64,000 nt of DNA from Pirellulaceae bacterium (GCA_016784735.1 JADHUC010000007.1:1-64000); one strand, 5' to 3'; positions 44,229 through 54,070 are shown, counted from the first letter of the stretch. Numbers and translations are program-made. Notes: a model not told the origin generated them from the sequence alone.

Positions 44229-45542
44229 CTATGTCATCCACGGGCTGCGCGTCGCTCGCGATCGCATTCGGTCGGCTTCGCTGTCGTCGACAAAACTCCC
44301 GGCCGCCGGGTCCCAGGTAACTCTGCGGTTCAGTCGGATGGCCACGTCGGCGATATTGCACAGCGTGGTGGCGGCATGACCAGCCTCGACCGGGGCAACC
44401 GGGTCGCGCCGGCTTCTGACGCACTCCAGGAAGTTGCCCATGTGGTTCTTACTTTCGTACAGGTGAGTCTCGTCCGGTTTGATGGCGACCTTCAGCAGCG
44501 ATGCGGGTTCGGCCTCGATCTTTGAACCGTTGACGAAGACCCAACCCTTGTCGCCTTTGAAACGCACACCCGATGGATGAAGATTGTTGCTTTCGGAGTA
44601 CTTGATCTCCAGACCGTCGGCCAGTGTGTATTCAACCGCCCAGGAAATGGGCGTGTCGTTCATGCCGGCTTTGGGAAACACGGCCGTCCCTTCGACTTCG
44701 ATTGCCCCAGAGTGATCTTTGCCCAACGCGAACAGAGCGATATCCATGTGGTGCACCCCCCAGCCGCTGATCCACCCGGTGACGAAATTGTAGCAGTGCA
44801 TCCACCCGAACAATCGGTCGCATCGGTGGGGCGTGTAGGAGATCATCAATGCCGGCCCGACCCACATTTCATAGTCCAGCCCAGCCGGGACGGGCACCTC
44901 TTTTTCGACCGGCGCCTCGCGTCCGCCCGGACAGGCGACTTCCACCGTATGCAAACGGCCCAAGTACCCGTTCTGCACGAGTTCGCCAGCAAAACGGACG
45001 TGAGCGATCGAACGCATGTGCGTACCGGTCTGGAAGACCCGACTGTAGCGCCGGACTGTCCGGCACATCGCCTGCCCCTCGGCGATCGTCACCGACAGCG
45101 GCTTCTCGCTGTAGAGGTCCTTGCCGGCTTTCATTGCCTGGACGGCTTGAATCGCGTGCCAATGGCCGGGCGAGGCGATCACCACCGCGTCGATGTCGTC
45201 GCGGCCGATCAGTTCGCGGAAATCGTTGTAAGTCTCACAGCCATGGTAGTTGCCTTTGCCGGCCCGGTCGGCGTACCGGGTTTCGATCGTTCTCTTGGCT
45301 GCCTGACACTTGTGCTCGAAAGGATCGCAGACCGCGACGACTTGCGCTGTGTCGAATGCCAAGCACCCGTTCAGCAGCCCGCTACCCCGGCTTCCCACGC
45401 CGATCGAGCCCAGAGTGATGCGTTCCGAGGCCGCCACATTGTCACCGGCCCCCAGGGCCCTGGCCGACACGAAACGCGGCACGGCGATCGAACCTGCGGC
45501 TGCCTGAAGAAATCGACGACGACTGATGTGCGAACAAGTCAT
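44229..45542 (-). CDS. Tat-exported Gfo/Idh/MocA family oxidoreductase
   Basis: About 437 residues. Tat signal HISRRRFLQAAAGSIAVPRF; NAD(P)-binding ITLGSIGVGSRGSGLLNG; VVIASPGHWHAI and catalytic-region motif DLYSEKPLSVTI; C-terminal domain with HHMDIALFALG. Exported members oxidise sugars at C3 or reduce keto-sugars. With DUF1080 downstream, a 3-keto-glycoside route is plausible. GGGAG lies about 7 nt before ATG 45542. It is probably the promoter-proximal gene of the sulfatase operon; a 191-nt gap separates it from the FG-GAP gene upstream. Confidence 0.92.
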   Translation of the reverse strand: MTCSHISRRRFLQAAAGSIAVPRFVSARALGAGDNVAASERITLGSIGVGSRGSGLLNGCLAFDTAQVVAVCDPFEHKCQAAKRTIETRYADRAGKGNYHGCETYNDFRELIGRDDIDAVVIASPGHWHAIQAVQAMKAGKDLYSEKPLSVTIAEGQAMCRTVRRYSRVFQTGTHMRSIAHVRFAGELVQNGYLGRLHTVEVACPGGREAPVEKEVPVPAGLDYEMWVGPALMISYTPHRCDRLFGWMHCYNFVTGWISGWGVHHMDIALFALGKDHSGAIEVEGTAVFPKAGMNDTPISWAVEYTLADGLEIKYSESNNLHPSGVRFKGDKGWVFVNGSKIEAEPASLLKVAIKPDETHLYESKNHMGNFLECVRSRRDPVAPVEAGHAATTLCNIADVAIRLNRRVTWDPAAGSFVDDSEADRMRSRATRSPWMT

Positions 45543-45733
45543 TCGAGTGCTCCCACGATTGGCCCGCAACTGTAACATTGTGCAGGCAGCCATTCACACA
45601 CGCTCTCTGGCGGCCGTTCACGGTCAATCATACTTGATTGCCTAGCCGACAACATCAAGGGATGCAGAAATCCTTGCTCCAACTCGGTGACCGGACCCAG
45701 CGCCCGACGCGGAACGAATCAGCGAATCAGACA

Positions 45734-48418
45734 TCAACGATCCAGACAGTAAATCACCCCATCGTCGCCCATCACGATGATTTCGGCCACGCCGTCCCCG
45801 TCGGTATCCGCAATCGAGGGTGTTGCCGGCATGGCCGGCAGTTCGCATTCCCATTGGATGGCTCCGTCGCCTTCGGCAGTCTCGCCCACAGCCACGACGC
45901 GGCGTTTGACGCCCAGAAGAAACTCGTCGCGGCCATCGCTGTCGATGTCTGCGGTGACGGTCGAGGTGAAATTCCCTTCCATGGGGACTTCCCAGCGAAT
46001 CTTGCCCGTTGCGCCGTCAAAGCAACAAAAACGGTTGCCGTAGCCTGCCCCGCCAATTTCCAGTCGGCCGTCGCCGTTCACGTCTCCGATTCCATCCCGC
46101 TGGTAGGTGCTGGTCGTATGGCTCCAGACGGCCTTTGGCTCCGGCGTCATCACGCCCAGGACGTAGCTGCTGTCGAACAGCAACTCCGGCTCGCCGCCCG
46201 GCACCAAATCGGCGACGGCGGGCCGGCCGTAGTAGGCCACAACGTCGGGAAAGAACCTGCTCATGGATCGGCTGCGCAGCAGGTCGCCCGTGGCGCCGTC
46301 GGCCATCCAGTAGTTGATGGGATACTCGAAGAACATCTCCTCGCGGCCATCGCCTACAAGATCGAAGAAGGCCATCTCGTAGCCGCCATACCCCCAAGCC
46401 TGGCCCGTCGGTTTCCCCTCGTCGTTCCACACGGCGGCCGAGTCATGATGCCACAGTATGTCTCCCGTCAGACCGGACAAGGCATAGCTCTCGTCGCTGT
46501 GCATGATGGTACGCATTACGTTGACCACGACATCGTATCGTTTGGGATCGGTCAGCCGAGCGACGAACAGATGGCGCAGCCCACCAAGTCGATACACCTC
46601 GCGTCGCCCGTGGAAATGACGGAAGGAGCGGCTCCACAGAACCGAGCCGTCAGGCCGCAGGGCCACAACGCTGGCCCGGCCCTCTCCATCAGGTCGAGCC
46701 AAGACCACTTCCTTCGTCCCGTCGCCGTCCAGATCGGCGGCCAACAAGCCATCTTCCGGCCCTTCGCCTCGCCCGGCCACGCGCCAGAGCAGGCGGGGTC
46801 GCTCGTCCTCGTCTCGTGGAGGTTCCACAGCGACGACAAAGTCGCCAGGCGCGGTAGCTACGACAAGCGGCCGGCCGTTGCTGCGCAGGTCCGGGGCAAT
46901 GACGGGCCATTTCCCCGTGACGTTCTGGGCGAACGACTGCACCTCGGCGTCCGCGCCCTGCCCCTTGAACTCGGCCGACGCAACAGTGGGGCTGATCCAC
47001 GACAATAAGACGTCGTCCTTCTCGTCTTGATTGACGTCGGAGACCGCTTCCACCGTCAGACGCATGCCCGGCGAGGCCTCCACCGTCCATAGGTCTTGCC
47101 AGCCGTCATCGTCGGCGTCCAGGCCGTGCCACCTTTCCACGAACTCCGACGGCCGTCCAGTCGGTTCACGCGTGGCGTAGACGAACCCTTGCCGGCCGTC
47201 GCCATCGAAATCGCCCCAGGCGATCCGCCGGGCTCCGCCGCCCGTTTTGAATGTCGCGAGTTGCGGAGGCTGCCGATGAAGGGAAATCTTGGGGATGAAG
47301 CCGCACTGGGTCGACCAACGCGAAACCGCTTGGCCCTCGCGCAGGTTGTAGATCTCGAGCGGCATGTATCCGAACATGCACAGGCCCGTGGTCCTTTGGC
47401 AGACGATTTCGACCAAACCATCGCCGTCCAGATCCAACGCCTCCATCAGATAGGTCGATGGCAGATCCAGTTCCGGTTCGCCCGTCAAGGCGTCGAAGGC
47501 AACCACGTGCCACTGTTGATCGCCGGCGTCGTTGTAGAGGTTGAAGAGGATTTCGTTCCGACCGTCCTGGTCGATGTCAGTGAGCGTGGTCAGCGGACAC
47601 TGCACCGCGCGGCGGTGGCGGGAGATATCCAGTTCGATGTCCCGCCGCCAGTTCGTCTTGATTTTGCCCTCGACGACATCCAACGATTCGATGGCCAGTT
47701 GGAAATTGCCGATGTTGACGATTTCCATTCCCGGCTCGTCGTCCAAGTTGATCGCCCCCAGGAAGCCCCGACTGCGGTGTGGGTAGTGAATGTCGTCAAG
47801 TAGTTCGCCCGTCTGTCCGTTGTGGACTGTGAGGTAGTAGTAGCTGCCGGTGACGACTTCTAAACGGCCGTCGGCGTTTACGTCGGCCGCGAGCACCTGC
47901 GGCCGGTGAAAGCTCTTGTACGTCACGGCGGTTTCCCACACGACCTCGGGCCGGTCGGGTCCGTTGCGAAAAACCTCCAGCCGCACCCGTCCGTCCAGAC
48001 CCTGGCCGTGCCAACTCACACGTTGCGGAAACTTCTCGTCCGGCAGCCAGTTGGCCCAGCGCACCGCGTCGCTATCCCGCATCTCCAACACACTTCCATC
48101 GTCATACACAAACTTCTGCGGCGCGAGGCCCCAGGCATTGGCCGTCTGAGCCAGGTAGTTAGGATTCCTTTCCGCATCGACCTTAGCCATGCTCTCCGCA
48201 CCGGGCCCGACTTGGAGATACCCGCGATAGGCGGCCAACGAAACGGACCAGGCCACCTCTGGGGCCGTAGTCATCGCTCCCTTCAAACTCGACCGCCCGG
48301 TCAGGGCCGGATCATGGAACGGCATAGGCCAATCATCGGCGGCGGCGAGAGTGGCAGCAGTGGCTGGTGTCAGGAGCAGGGAGACGGACATCGAAGCACG
48401 GAGGAGAAGTCCAGTCAT
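45734..48418 (-). CDS. Exported FG-GAP/VCBS repeat protein
   Basis: An 894-residue protein with signal MSVSLLLTPATAATLAAAD. The mature part opens with DDWPMPFHDPALTGRS, as in PQQ-like proteins. It then has more than ten FG-GAP blades with calcium loops (DVNADGRLEVVTG, DIDQDGRNEILFN, DLDGDGLVEIVC, DFDGDGRQGFVYA, DVNQDEKDDVLLS, DLDGDGTKEVVLA, DVNGDGRLEIGG, DIDSDGRDEFLLG, DTDGDGVAEIIVM). This fits one or two seven- or eight-bladed propellers. A resemblance to family-11 rhamnogalacturonan lyases is possible, but I cannot identify their catalytic site. Start ATG 48418 directly precedes the signal. It lies 63 nt downstream of the DUF4838 gene. Confidence 0.85.
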   Translation of the reverse strand: MTGLLLRASMSVSLLLTPATAATLAAADDWPMPFHDPALTGRSSLKGAMTTAPEVAWSVSLAAYRGYLQVGPGAESMAKVDAERNPNYLAQTANAWGLAPQKFVYDDGSVLEMRDSDAVRWANWLPDEKFPQRVSWHGQGLDGRVRLEVFRNGPDRPEVVWETAVTYKSFHRPQVLAADVNADGRLEVVTGSYYYLTVHNGQTGELLDDIHYPHRSRGFLGAINLDDEPGMEIVNIGNFQLAIESLDVVEGKIKTNWRRDIELDISRHRRAVQCPLTTLTDIDQDGRNEILFNLYNDAGDQQWHVVAFDALTGEPELDLPSTYLMEALDLDGDGLVEIVCQRTTGLCMFGYMPLEIYNLREGQAVSRWSTQCGFIPKISLHRQPPQLATFKTGGGARRIAWGDFDGDGRQGFVYATREPTGRPSEFVERWHGLDADDDGWQDLWTVEASPGMRLTVEAVSDVNQDEKDDVLLSWISPTVASAEFKGQGADAEVQSFAQNVTGKWPVIAPDLRSNGRPLVVATAPGDFVVAVEPPRDEDERPRLLWRVAGRGEGPEDGLLAADLDGDGTKEVVLARPDGEGRASVVALRPDGSVLWSRSFRHFHGRREVYRLGGLRHLFVARLTDPKRYDVVVNVMRTIMHSDESYALSGLTGDILWHHDSAAVWNDEGKPTGQAWGYGGYEMAFFDLVGDGREEMFFEYPINYWMADGATGDLLRSRSMSRFFPDVVAYYGRPAVADLVPGGEPELLFDSSYVLGVMTPEPKAVWSHTTSTYQRDGIGDVNGDGRLEIGGAGYGNRFCCFDGATGKIRWEVPMEGNFTSTVTADIDSDGRDEFLLGVKRRVVAVGETAEGDGAIQWECELPAMPATPSIADTDGDGVAEIIVMGDDGVIYCLDR

Positions 48419-48481
48419 GGTGATTGTCGAATCCTCGTATGCGAACGTTCCGGGAATGGAAGTCCTCGATGCGGCCCAGGT

Positions 48482-50674
48482 CTATGGCCCCAGAAGCTCG
48501 GCCAACTGGGCCACGGCCGCCGGGGCATAGCTGGCCTGTAGGGCATCGGCCAAACAGGGTTCATAGGTAAACTTTGGCGACGTTGTGTCCGCGCGCAGCG
48601 AGTCAGCTAGCTGCTTCACCCGACGATAGTGGGTGCGGGCCTCGTCGAGCTTGTTCGCCCGGGCAAGCTGCAGCGTCTGGACACACTCGTCGTAGAACAG
48701 GATCGTCTGCTCGCCATAGGTAAACATCCGTTCGTCTTCGGCGATGCGGCCGCGGATCCGGTCGGGTAGTTCGGCCGTCAGGGCTTCGTCGATCAACTCG
48801 CGGCACTTCTTGGCATCAGCGACGATCTCCACCAGAGTACGCCCGTCACAGACTATGCCCTGCTGGCGCCGGTATTGCAGATGCCGCTCAGGAAAGAGGT
48901 CTTCGGCGCCACGGTTCAGCCGCCGCGCCAGCCCGTACTTCAGTTCGGTGACGTTCGAGAGCATCTTCTCCAGGGATTCGTAGAATCGGCGCATCGTACA
49001 CGCGGCCGGGCCGTATCGTCGTGTGAAGTAGTCTGCCAAGAGCGCTTCGCAGTCGGTGTTCACGTCCCAGAGCTGGCGGGCCATTTGGTAGTTGGTCAAC
49101 GCCTTGTTGCCCCAGTTGGCCGTGGTCACGTGCATGTACTGAAAGTAGCGCGCGCCGACCTTGTAGTAGTGGGGAATGTCGTTGGTCATGGTGTTCATGA
49201 AAACGACGGGAAGACATTGGTAGCCCGAAACGTTGTAGTATTCGCCGATCACGAGCTGGCCGCGGTAGTGGCGCTCTGGATCGGCTACCCACCCGTGCAG
49301 TTGCTGTTGATAGCGGACGTTGCGGGGACAGTCGGGATCGTCGAAGTCGTGGACGTAACAGCGGGCGATCGGGTAGAAGGTACCGGAACAAGTCGCGTAG
49401 TCGAAACCGGGCGGCAGAGGGCGCGTGGGTGGGCTGAGTACGTCGGCGTAAACCAGGAAACGGATTGGAATCGACCGATGGATCCTGCCCGCCGCGCGGG
49501 CCTGCTTGATCTCGCGGTCCAGCCGCTCGACCAGTAGCAAGTTGCGGTCGCTGGGAGTGCCCAGCGCCTTACACGCCTCGCACTGGCACCAGCGTCCGGC
49601 GTCGAGGGTCCAGAAGCGGATGATGTCGGCGCCGCGATAGGGGCCGTCAATCAGCGCCTGGACGTAGTTCCTCATGAACTCGGTGACTGCGCTCGGATTG
49701 GACGTGCAGAAATTGGTGCCGCTCCAATCTCCAATACCCGGGATCCGACGCCCGCCTTCGAAGGCGAACCATTCCGGATGAGCTTCGAAATAGGAGAGCT
49801 TCCCATCAGAGTCGACGTCGCCCTGGTACTGGCTGCCGGGCGGATACGGATTTTTGGGCCTGTCGTCATCGTTGTCGAACTGTGGATGGTCGTATGGATA
49901 TGCCGAAGACGGACGGAGGAAAAGCCATTCCGCGTCGTGCATCCCGCAGACCATCTTGATGCCCAGCTTGCGAACCAGTGGGTGGTCGCTCTGTTCGATG
50001 CACCAGTCGTTCAGACGGTTCCGCGCCATCCAAAGCAGGAACTCGGGATTGCCGCGGTCTTGCCAAGCCATGAAGCCGCGGGTGTGGAAGCTCGGCCGCT
50101 CGGTCAAGTCAAAGTCTACGATCCCTTCAATCTGTGGCACTTCTTCGTGCAGTTCGCCCGGAGCGAACCAGCGGCAGCCGAGCCGATACAGCAAGTCGTA
50201 GGCTCCGTACAACGTGCCCTCACGCCCGCCACCGGCTATCAGCGTGATACGGCGTCCGCCCGTCTCGGCGCTGCGGATGCGGTACCCTTGAGCGCCGACC
50301 TCGGAAAGCTGCTCTGCATCCACGCCCAACTTCCCGGCAAACTCGCGGGTGGCCGCATTCGACTCCGGGCCGCCGAGCAGGATCAGGTCGCCGGCGTTCG
50401 GTTGATCGTCGTCGACGATGGCAAAATCCTCTCCGCGGCCCGCCATCTTGCGCAGATAATGTTGAAGCTCCACGGCCGCAAAGCACTCGGTGCAGATCGT
50501 ATCGTCGGCCGGGTCAGCGTCGAGCCAATTCACCTCGGCCTCGGCGCCTCCGGCGACCTTAGCCGACGGATTCGACCCGAAATTCACGACGATCGTCGTG
50601 TCCGGACGAGCCGGATGGGCGGCCAGACAGACAGCGGTCAAAACCGACACCAGAAGAACCTGGCGGAATCTCAT
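48482..50674 (-). CDS. DUF4838 family glycoside-hydrolase-like exported protein
   Basis: About 730 residues. Signal VLLVSVLTAVCLAAHPARP. Residues about 30-150 form an alpha-glucuronidase/GH20-type N-terminal domain (ECFAAVELQHYLRKMAG, ITLIAGGGREGTLYGAYDLL, GCRWFAPGELHEEVP). The DUF4838 core follows (about 180-600: FHTRGFMAWQDRGNPEF, DIIRFWTLDAGRWCQCEAC, YYNVSGYQCLPVVFMNTM), then a helical C-terminus. DUF4838 enzymes resemble clan-K and GH67/GH115 glycosidases and probably cleave a hexosaminide or uronide. AGGAG lies 7 nt before ATG 50674. Upstream is a 31-bp hairpin, then the methyltransferase/PQQ gene. Confidence 0.87.
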   Translation of the reverse strand: MRFRQVLLVSVLTAVCLAAHPARPDTTIVVNFGSNPSAKVAGGAEAEVNWLDADPADDTICTECFAAVELQHYLRKMAGRGEDFAIVDDDQPNAGDLILLGGPESNAATREFAGKLGVDAEQLSEVGAQGYRIRSAETGGRRITLIAGGGREGTLYGAYDLLYRLGCRWFAPGELHEEVPQIEGIVDFDLTERPSFHTRGFMAWQDRGNPEFLLWMARNRLNDWCIEQSDHPLVRKLGIKMVCGMHDAEWLFLRPSSAYPYDHPQFDNDDDRPKNPYPPGSQYQGDVDSDGKLSYFEAHPEWFAFEGGRRIPGIGDWSGTNFCTSNPSAVTEFMRNYVQALIDGPYRGADIIRFWTLDAGRWCQCEACKALGTPSDRNLLLVERLDREIKQARAAGRIHRSIPIRFLVYADVLSPPTRPLPPGFDYATCSGTFYPIARCYVHDFDDPDCPRNVRYQQQLHGWVADPERHYRGQLVIGEYYNVSGYQCLPVVFMNTMTNDIPHYYKVGARYFQYMHVTTANWGNKALTNYQMARQLWDVNTDCEALLADYFTRRYGPAACTMRRFYESLEKMLSNVTELKYGLARRLNRGAEDLFPERHLQYRRQQGIVCDGRTLVEIVADAKKCRELIDEALTAELPDRIRGRIAEDERMFTYGEQTILFYDECVQTLQLARANKLDEARTHYRRVKQLADSLRADTTSPKFTYEPCLADALQASYAPAAVAQLAELLGP

Positions 50675-50750
50675 CCTGAGGCTCCTTCTACTGCGGCGGT
50701 CCGATGATCGCCAATAGAAACGCTTTCCGATTTCGTTCACGCATGGTTCT

Positions 50751-50840
50751 CGTTTAACCCGAAGCCGGAGGCGATGGCGGGAAGTGGTATGGATCGTCTA
50801 CACATGGCGCCCGCCATCGCCTCCGGCTTCGGGTTAAACG
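50751..50840. repeat. Long perfect hairpin, second copy of the GTTTAACCC family
   Basis: A perfect 31-bp inverted repeat, arms 50751-50781 and 50810-50840, 28-nt loop, between the methyltransferase/PQQ and DUF4838 genes. It shares its outer 10 bases (CGTTTAACCC) and overall plan with the copy at 12341-12422, with paired base changes on both arms. Confidence 0.92.
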
Positions 50841-50863
50841 AAGAGGTTGTCTCATCCCTGATC

Positions 50864-53800
50864 TTACTGTCCCACACAAACAACTGTCCCCGCGATTGTC
50901 GACATATACAGCCGTGTTCCCGCTACGCACATACCGTTGAATACCGGTGGGTTCTCCAGATCGGTTTCCTGCTGCTTGGCGCCGTCACTGGCCGAATAGA
51001 CACACAATACGCCCCCCTTGCTCCCTTCGATGAACGCCCAGGGGTCTGCCGGATCTCCCATGTCCAGCGTGCCGGCAACGTAAAGCTTGTCACCGGCCAA
51101 CACCATCGCTTGGATGCGGACTTGAACGTCGACAGCAAATTGTTCCTCGTTGGTCTCGTGGTTGTAGGCAAAGAGCGTATAGCCCTTCCCAGGCTGAAAG
51201 CGATAACGGTCGTGTCTGCTTCTCGATTTCCTATCGCGCGCTCTGACTCCATAAGTGGTTGTGTCATCAAAAACCAACAGCTTTGACCGCGAAGCGTTGC
51301 GGTATGTCCAATAGACTTGATTGAACCAGGAGCCGTCCAGGAATCCTGCATCGGACACGACTTGAGGACCAGGTACCGGATCCTGCCTGACACCGCCGCC
51401 AAACCGGGCGTCGATGGTTTCTCTCGCCTGAGAAACTGGCCGACTGATGTCCTTGGGATCCAGCCGGAGATTCCGCATGTAGATAAGTCCCCCGTCGGCG
51501 GTCAGAATATCTGACACGGCCCCCAGGTTCTCCGACGGCATGTCATAGAACTTTGACAACGGCACTAAGAACTGGGGCGACCGCGTCTCGTATTCCTTTT
51601 GCTCAATGCCCTGCAACTCTGGACTGAACACTTGGGTCTTCTGAAGCGTGCGACCGGTGAATGGATCGAGCGCATACGCAAAGATCCCTCCATCCACGAA
51701 TGACTGGCGACCGGCCGTAAGATAGGCGACACCGTTTGTGACAAGTATGCTTCCATGAACGGGCCACGGGGATTCCAGCCTGTCAAGTGCAACGATTCGA
51801 CGCTCGGCCGGGGCGCCCCTGAACCTGTATACAAGTTTTCCATTGCCCGCATTCAGTGCATAAGCCCATCCGTCTCGCGAACCGCAGAGGGCAAGGCCTT
51901 TGTAGATCGTAGGTGGCGAGTCAATCGGTCCGCCGGTCACATAGGACCAACTCCTTTCGCCGGAGTCGGCGTCTACGGCCCAGACCGCGTGGCGGTCCGT
52001 CGCGCCGAAGAAGACTTTGCCTTCTGCCACGACGGGGCTGGTTGCCGCGCAGCCAATGTCGGTTCTCCAACGGACGCTCAGATCGGAAGGCCCCGTTGCG
52101 GGCGTCGCACAACTGCGCTGAGGGTCGAACCGGTAGGTTGGCCACTCTTCCGATGATTGGGGCAAGTTGGCTGCAGGCGACAGGCCGTAATCAGGCCCTT
52201 TTTCGAGCCTGCTGTTTGCTCTCGGCGTGGGCTTCTCGGACGACTCGGGCGCGAAGGCATAGAAGCCTGCCAGTTTCGCCGAGATATAACAGACGCAGGC
52301 GTCGGGCGGCGCATAGATCAGGCCGTTACACGGCAGGATTCCATATCGACATCCGCCTCTTGTCCAATGATGAAGCTTGACGTCACCAGTAGCCAGTTCC
52401 GTGGATTCGATGCCGCGGCGTCCGGTGAAGATGTAATTGGGCGTCGCCTTGTTACGATAGCACCGGTGATGGTGGCCTTGAAAGAAAGCGTCGGCCGCAT
52501 CGATGGTCTCCTTGACTTTGCCCGTCCTCGCTTCGAAGCCAACAAGGGAGAAATCCGAATCTCCAACCGTCCAGATCAGGCCATCGATCCCGAATGCATC
52601 CGCCGAGGTCACGAAAGGCCAACCTCCGCACTTGGCGGACCATAAGATACTTCCTGCTTCAGCGTCGACGGCAAAAATGGCGGTTCGGGTTGGCTTCTTG
52701 TATGGTTCGCCCGGTTCGGTCGGCTGCGTCAATACGAGCACCTTGTCGTAGTAGGCAAGCGAGCAGACATTGTGAAAGGCAAAACCCCGGTTCTTCACTT
52801 CCACATGGTCGGGCCTCGGCAGACGCCAACACACCTCCCCGCCGTTCGCATCAAGGCATACGATCTCGTTGGCGTCCAGCACGTAGACCTTGCCGTCGCC
52901 GGCTACCAAGGGAAGATACGTCTTGCTGGACAGGTACGGCAGACCGCCGAACGGCTCGCTCTTCCACTTCATCGATCCTGTGTCAGGATCGACTGCGACA
53001 ACACTGTTGACGGCGGTCGGCGCGCCGCGTTCGGCAGAATTTCCGGTATCGCGCTGACGAACGGCAAGGACGAGCGCCCCGTCATGTAACAGTATCTGTT
53101 GCGTGTCTTCCGTGTCTTCATAGGTACGGAGGACGTCGCCCGTCTGAGCGTCCAACGCGGAAACCGGGGCATTGAAACCAAGGGTGACATATATGGTATT
53201 CCCAGCGGCAACAAGCCGGTACGGGATGCTTTTGTCCTGGCGAAGCCAGGTGCCGTGCGCCGGTCCGCCCCAGTCAGGCAGCGGCTTCTTCCAGAGCAAC
53301 ACGCCGTTGAACGCATCCCGGGCGATAAGCGACCATTTCTCTGGCGACGCGAAGACGCCCGTTGGTGTCTCGTCAAGGATGTAGAACAGTCTTCCTCGTG
53401 CCGAGACCATCGCGCTGACGGCGGGCGGGCCATCGTGATGACGCTGCCAAAACGGCTCGGCAATCCATTGAATGCGACCGGGCGGGCCGACCCGGGTGTC
53501 ATTGGCCACCGCATTCCCATCAGCGTCGTGAAGCCAGTGTGTCCATTCGTCGATTTCCTCCGGCCAAGGCTTGACCCATTTCCGATTTTCGATTTCCGAT
53601 TGCCGATTGAGAAAAATGGCGACACCGCCAGGGGCTAGCACGCGCTGGATCTCTTCATCTCGTATCTCGTATCCCGCATCCCGCATCACAACCAACTTCA
53701 CAAGGTCGTCAACGTACGGCAGTTGCTTGCCCTGCCATTGTTCCACCGACACCTTACCGTACAGGCCAAGCGACCGGATGTGCTCGCGAGCCTTCCGGAC

Positions 53801-54070
53801 GCTCTCCGCATCGGCATCGAGACCGTGGACCAGGAAGCCATCGCCCACCCGCAAGGCGGCGGTCAGTCGGCCATCGTCACAGCCAACGTGTACGATCACG
53901 CCACCGGTGACTTCGGCGGCTTCCAAGATCTGCCGCGCCATCTTACTAGTGTCATCCTGCGTCTGCAGGTCAGCCGCTTGGAGGATCGTGCCCCATGCCA
54001 GAAACACGACGACACAGGGAATTCCAACGCACAGGCTGATGGCAGTTCGCGCCGCGTGGATCATGGCCAA
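50864..54070 (-). CDS. Exported methyltransferase-fold/PQQ propeller fusion protein
   Basis: A 1,068-residue protein. Signal AISLCVGIPCVVVFLAWGTI; then a class I SAM-methyltransferase-like Rossmann domain (about residues 45-155: VIVHVGCDDGRLTAAL, VHGLDADAESVRKAREHI, VLAPGGVAIFL). A linker rich in short repeats follows, then WPEEIDEWTHWLHDADGNAV, which opens a large eight-bladed PQQ-like propeller running to the end. The glycine loop is VGCDDG, close to the canonical ExGxGxG but with an Asp. An exported methyltransferase would lack SAM, so the domain may bind another ligand. This fusion recurs in planctomycetes; function unknown. ATG 54070 has AGGAG about 8 nt upstream. Four 7-nt repeats (53580-53607) are translated in the linker. 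Confidence 0.85.
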   Translation of the reverse strand: MAMIHAARTAISLCVGIPCVVVFLAWGTILQAADLQTQDDTSKMARQILEAAEVTGGVIVHVGCDDGRLTAALRVGDGFLVHGLDADAESVRKAREHIRSLGLYGKVSVEQWQGKQLPYVDDLVKLVVMRDAGYEIRDEEIQRVLAPGGVAIFLNRQSEIENRKWVKPWPEEIDEWTHWLHDADGNAVANDTRVGPPGRIQWIAEPFWQRHHDGPPAVSAMVSARGRLFYILDETPTGVFASPEKWSLIARDAFNGVLLWKKPLPDWGGPAHGTWLRQDKSIPYRLVAAGNTIYVTLGFNAPVSALDAQTGDVLRTYEDTEDTQQILLHDGALVLAVRQRDTGNSAERGAPTAVNSVVAVDPDTGSMKWKSEPFGGLPYLSSKTYLPLVAGDGKVYVLDANEIVCLDANGGEVCWRLPRPDHVEVKNRGFAFHNVCSLAYYDKVLVLTQPTEPGEPYKKPTRTAIFAVDAEAGSILWSAKCGGWPFVTSADAFGIDGLIWTVGDSDFSLVGFEARTGKVKETIDAADAFFQGHHHRCYRNKATPNYIFTGRRGIESTELATGDVKLHHWTRGGCRYGILPCNGLIYAPPDACVCYISAKLAGFYAFAPESSEKPTPRANSRLEKGPDYGLSPAANLPQSSEEWPTYRFDPQRSCATPATGPSDLSVRWRTDIGCAATSPVVAEGKVFFGATDRHAVWAVDADSGERSWSYVTGGPIDSPPTIYKGLALCGSRDGWAYALNAGNGKLVYRFRGAPAERRIVALDRLESPWPVHGSILVTNGVAYLTAGRQSFVDGGIFAYALDPFTGRTLQKTQVFSPELQGIEQKEYETRSPQFLVPLSKFYDMPSENLGAVSDILTADGGLIYMRNLRLDPKDISRPVSQARETIDARFGGGVRQDPVPGPQVVSDAGFLDGSWFNQVYWTYRNASRSKLLVFDDTTTYGVRARDRKSRSRHDRYRFQPGKGYTLFAYNHETNEEQFAVDVQVRIQAMVLAGDKLYVAGTLDMGDPADPWAFIEGSKGGVLCVYSASDGAKQQETDLENPPVFNGMCVAGTRLYMSTIAGTVVCVGQ
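53580..53609. repeat. Heptamer tandem repeat inside the methyltransferase/PQQ gene
   Basis: Four successive 7-nt units (TTCCGAT, TTTCGAT, TTCCGAT, TGCCGAT) at 53580-53607. They are read on the minus strand as part of NRQSEIENRKW between the methyltransferase-like and propeller domains. Confidence 0.8.
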
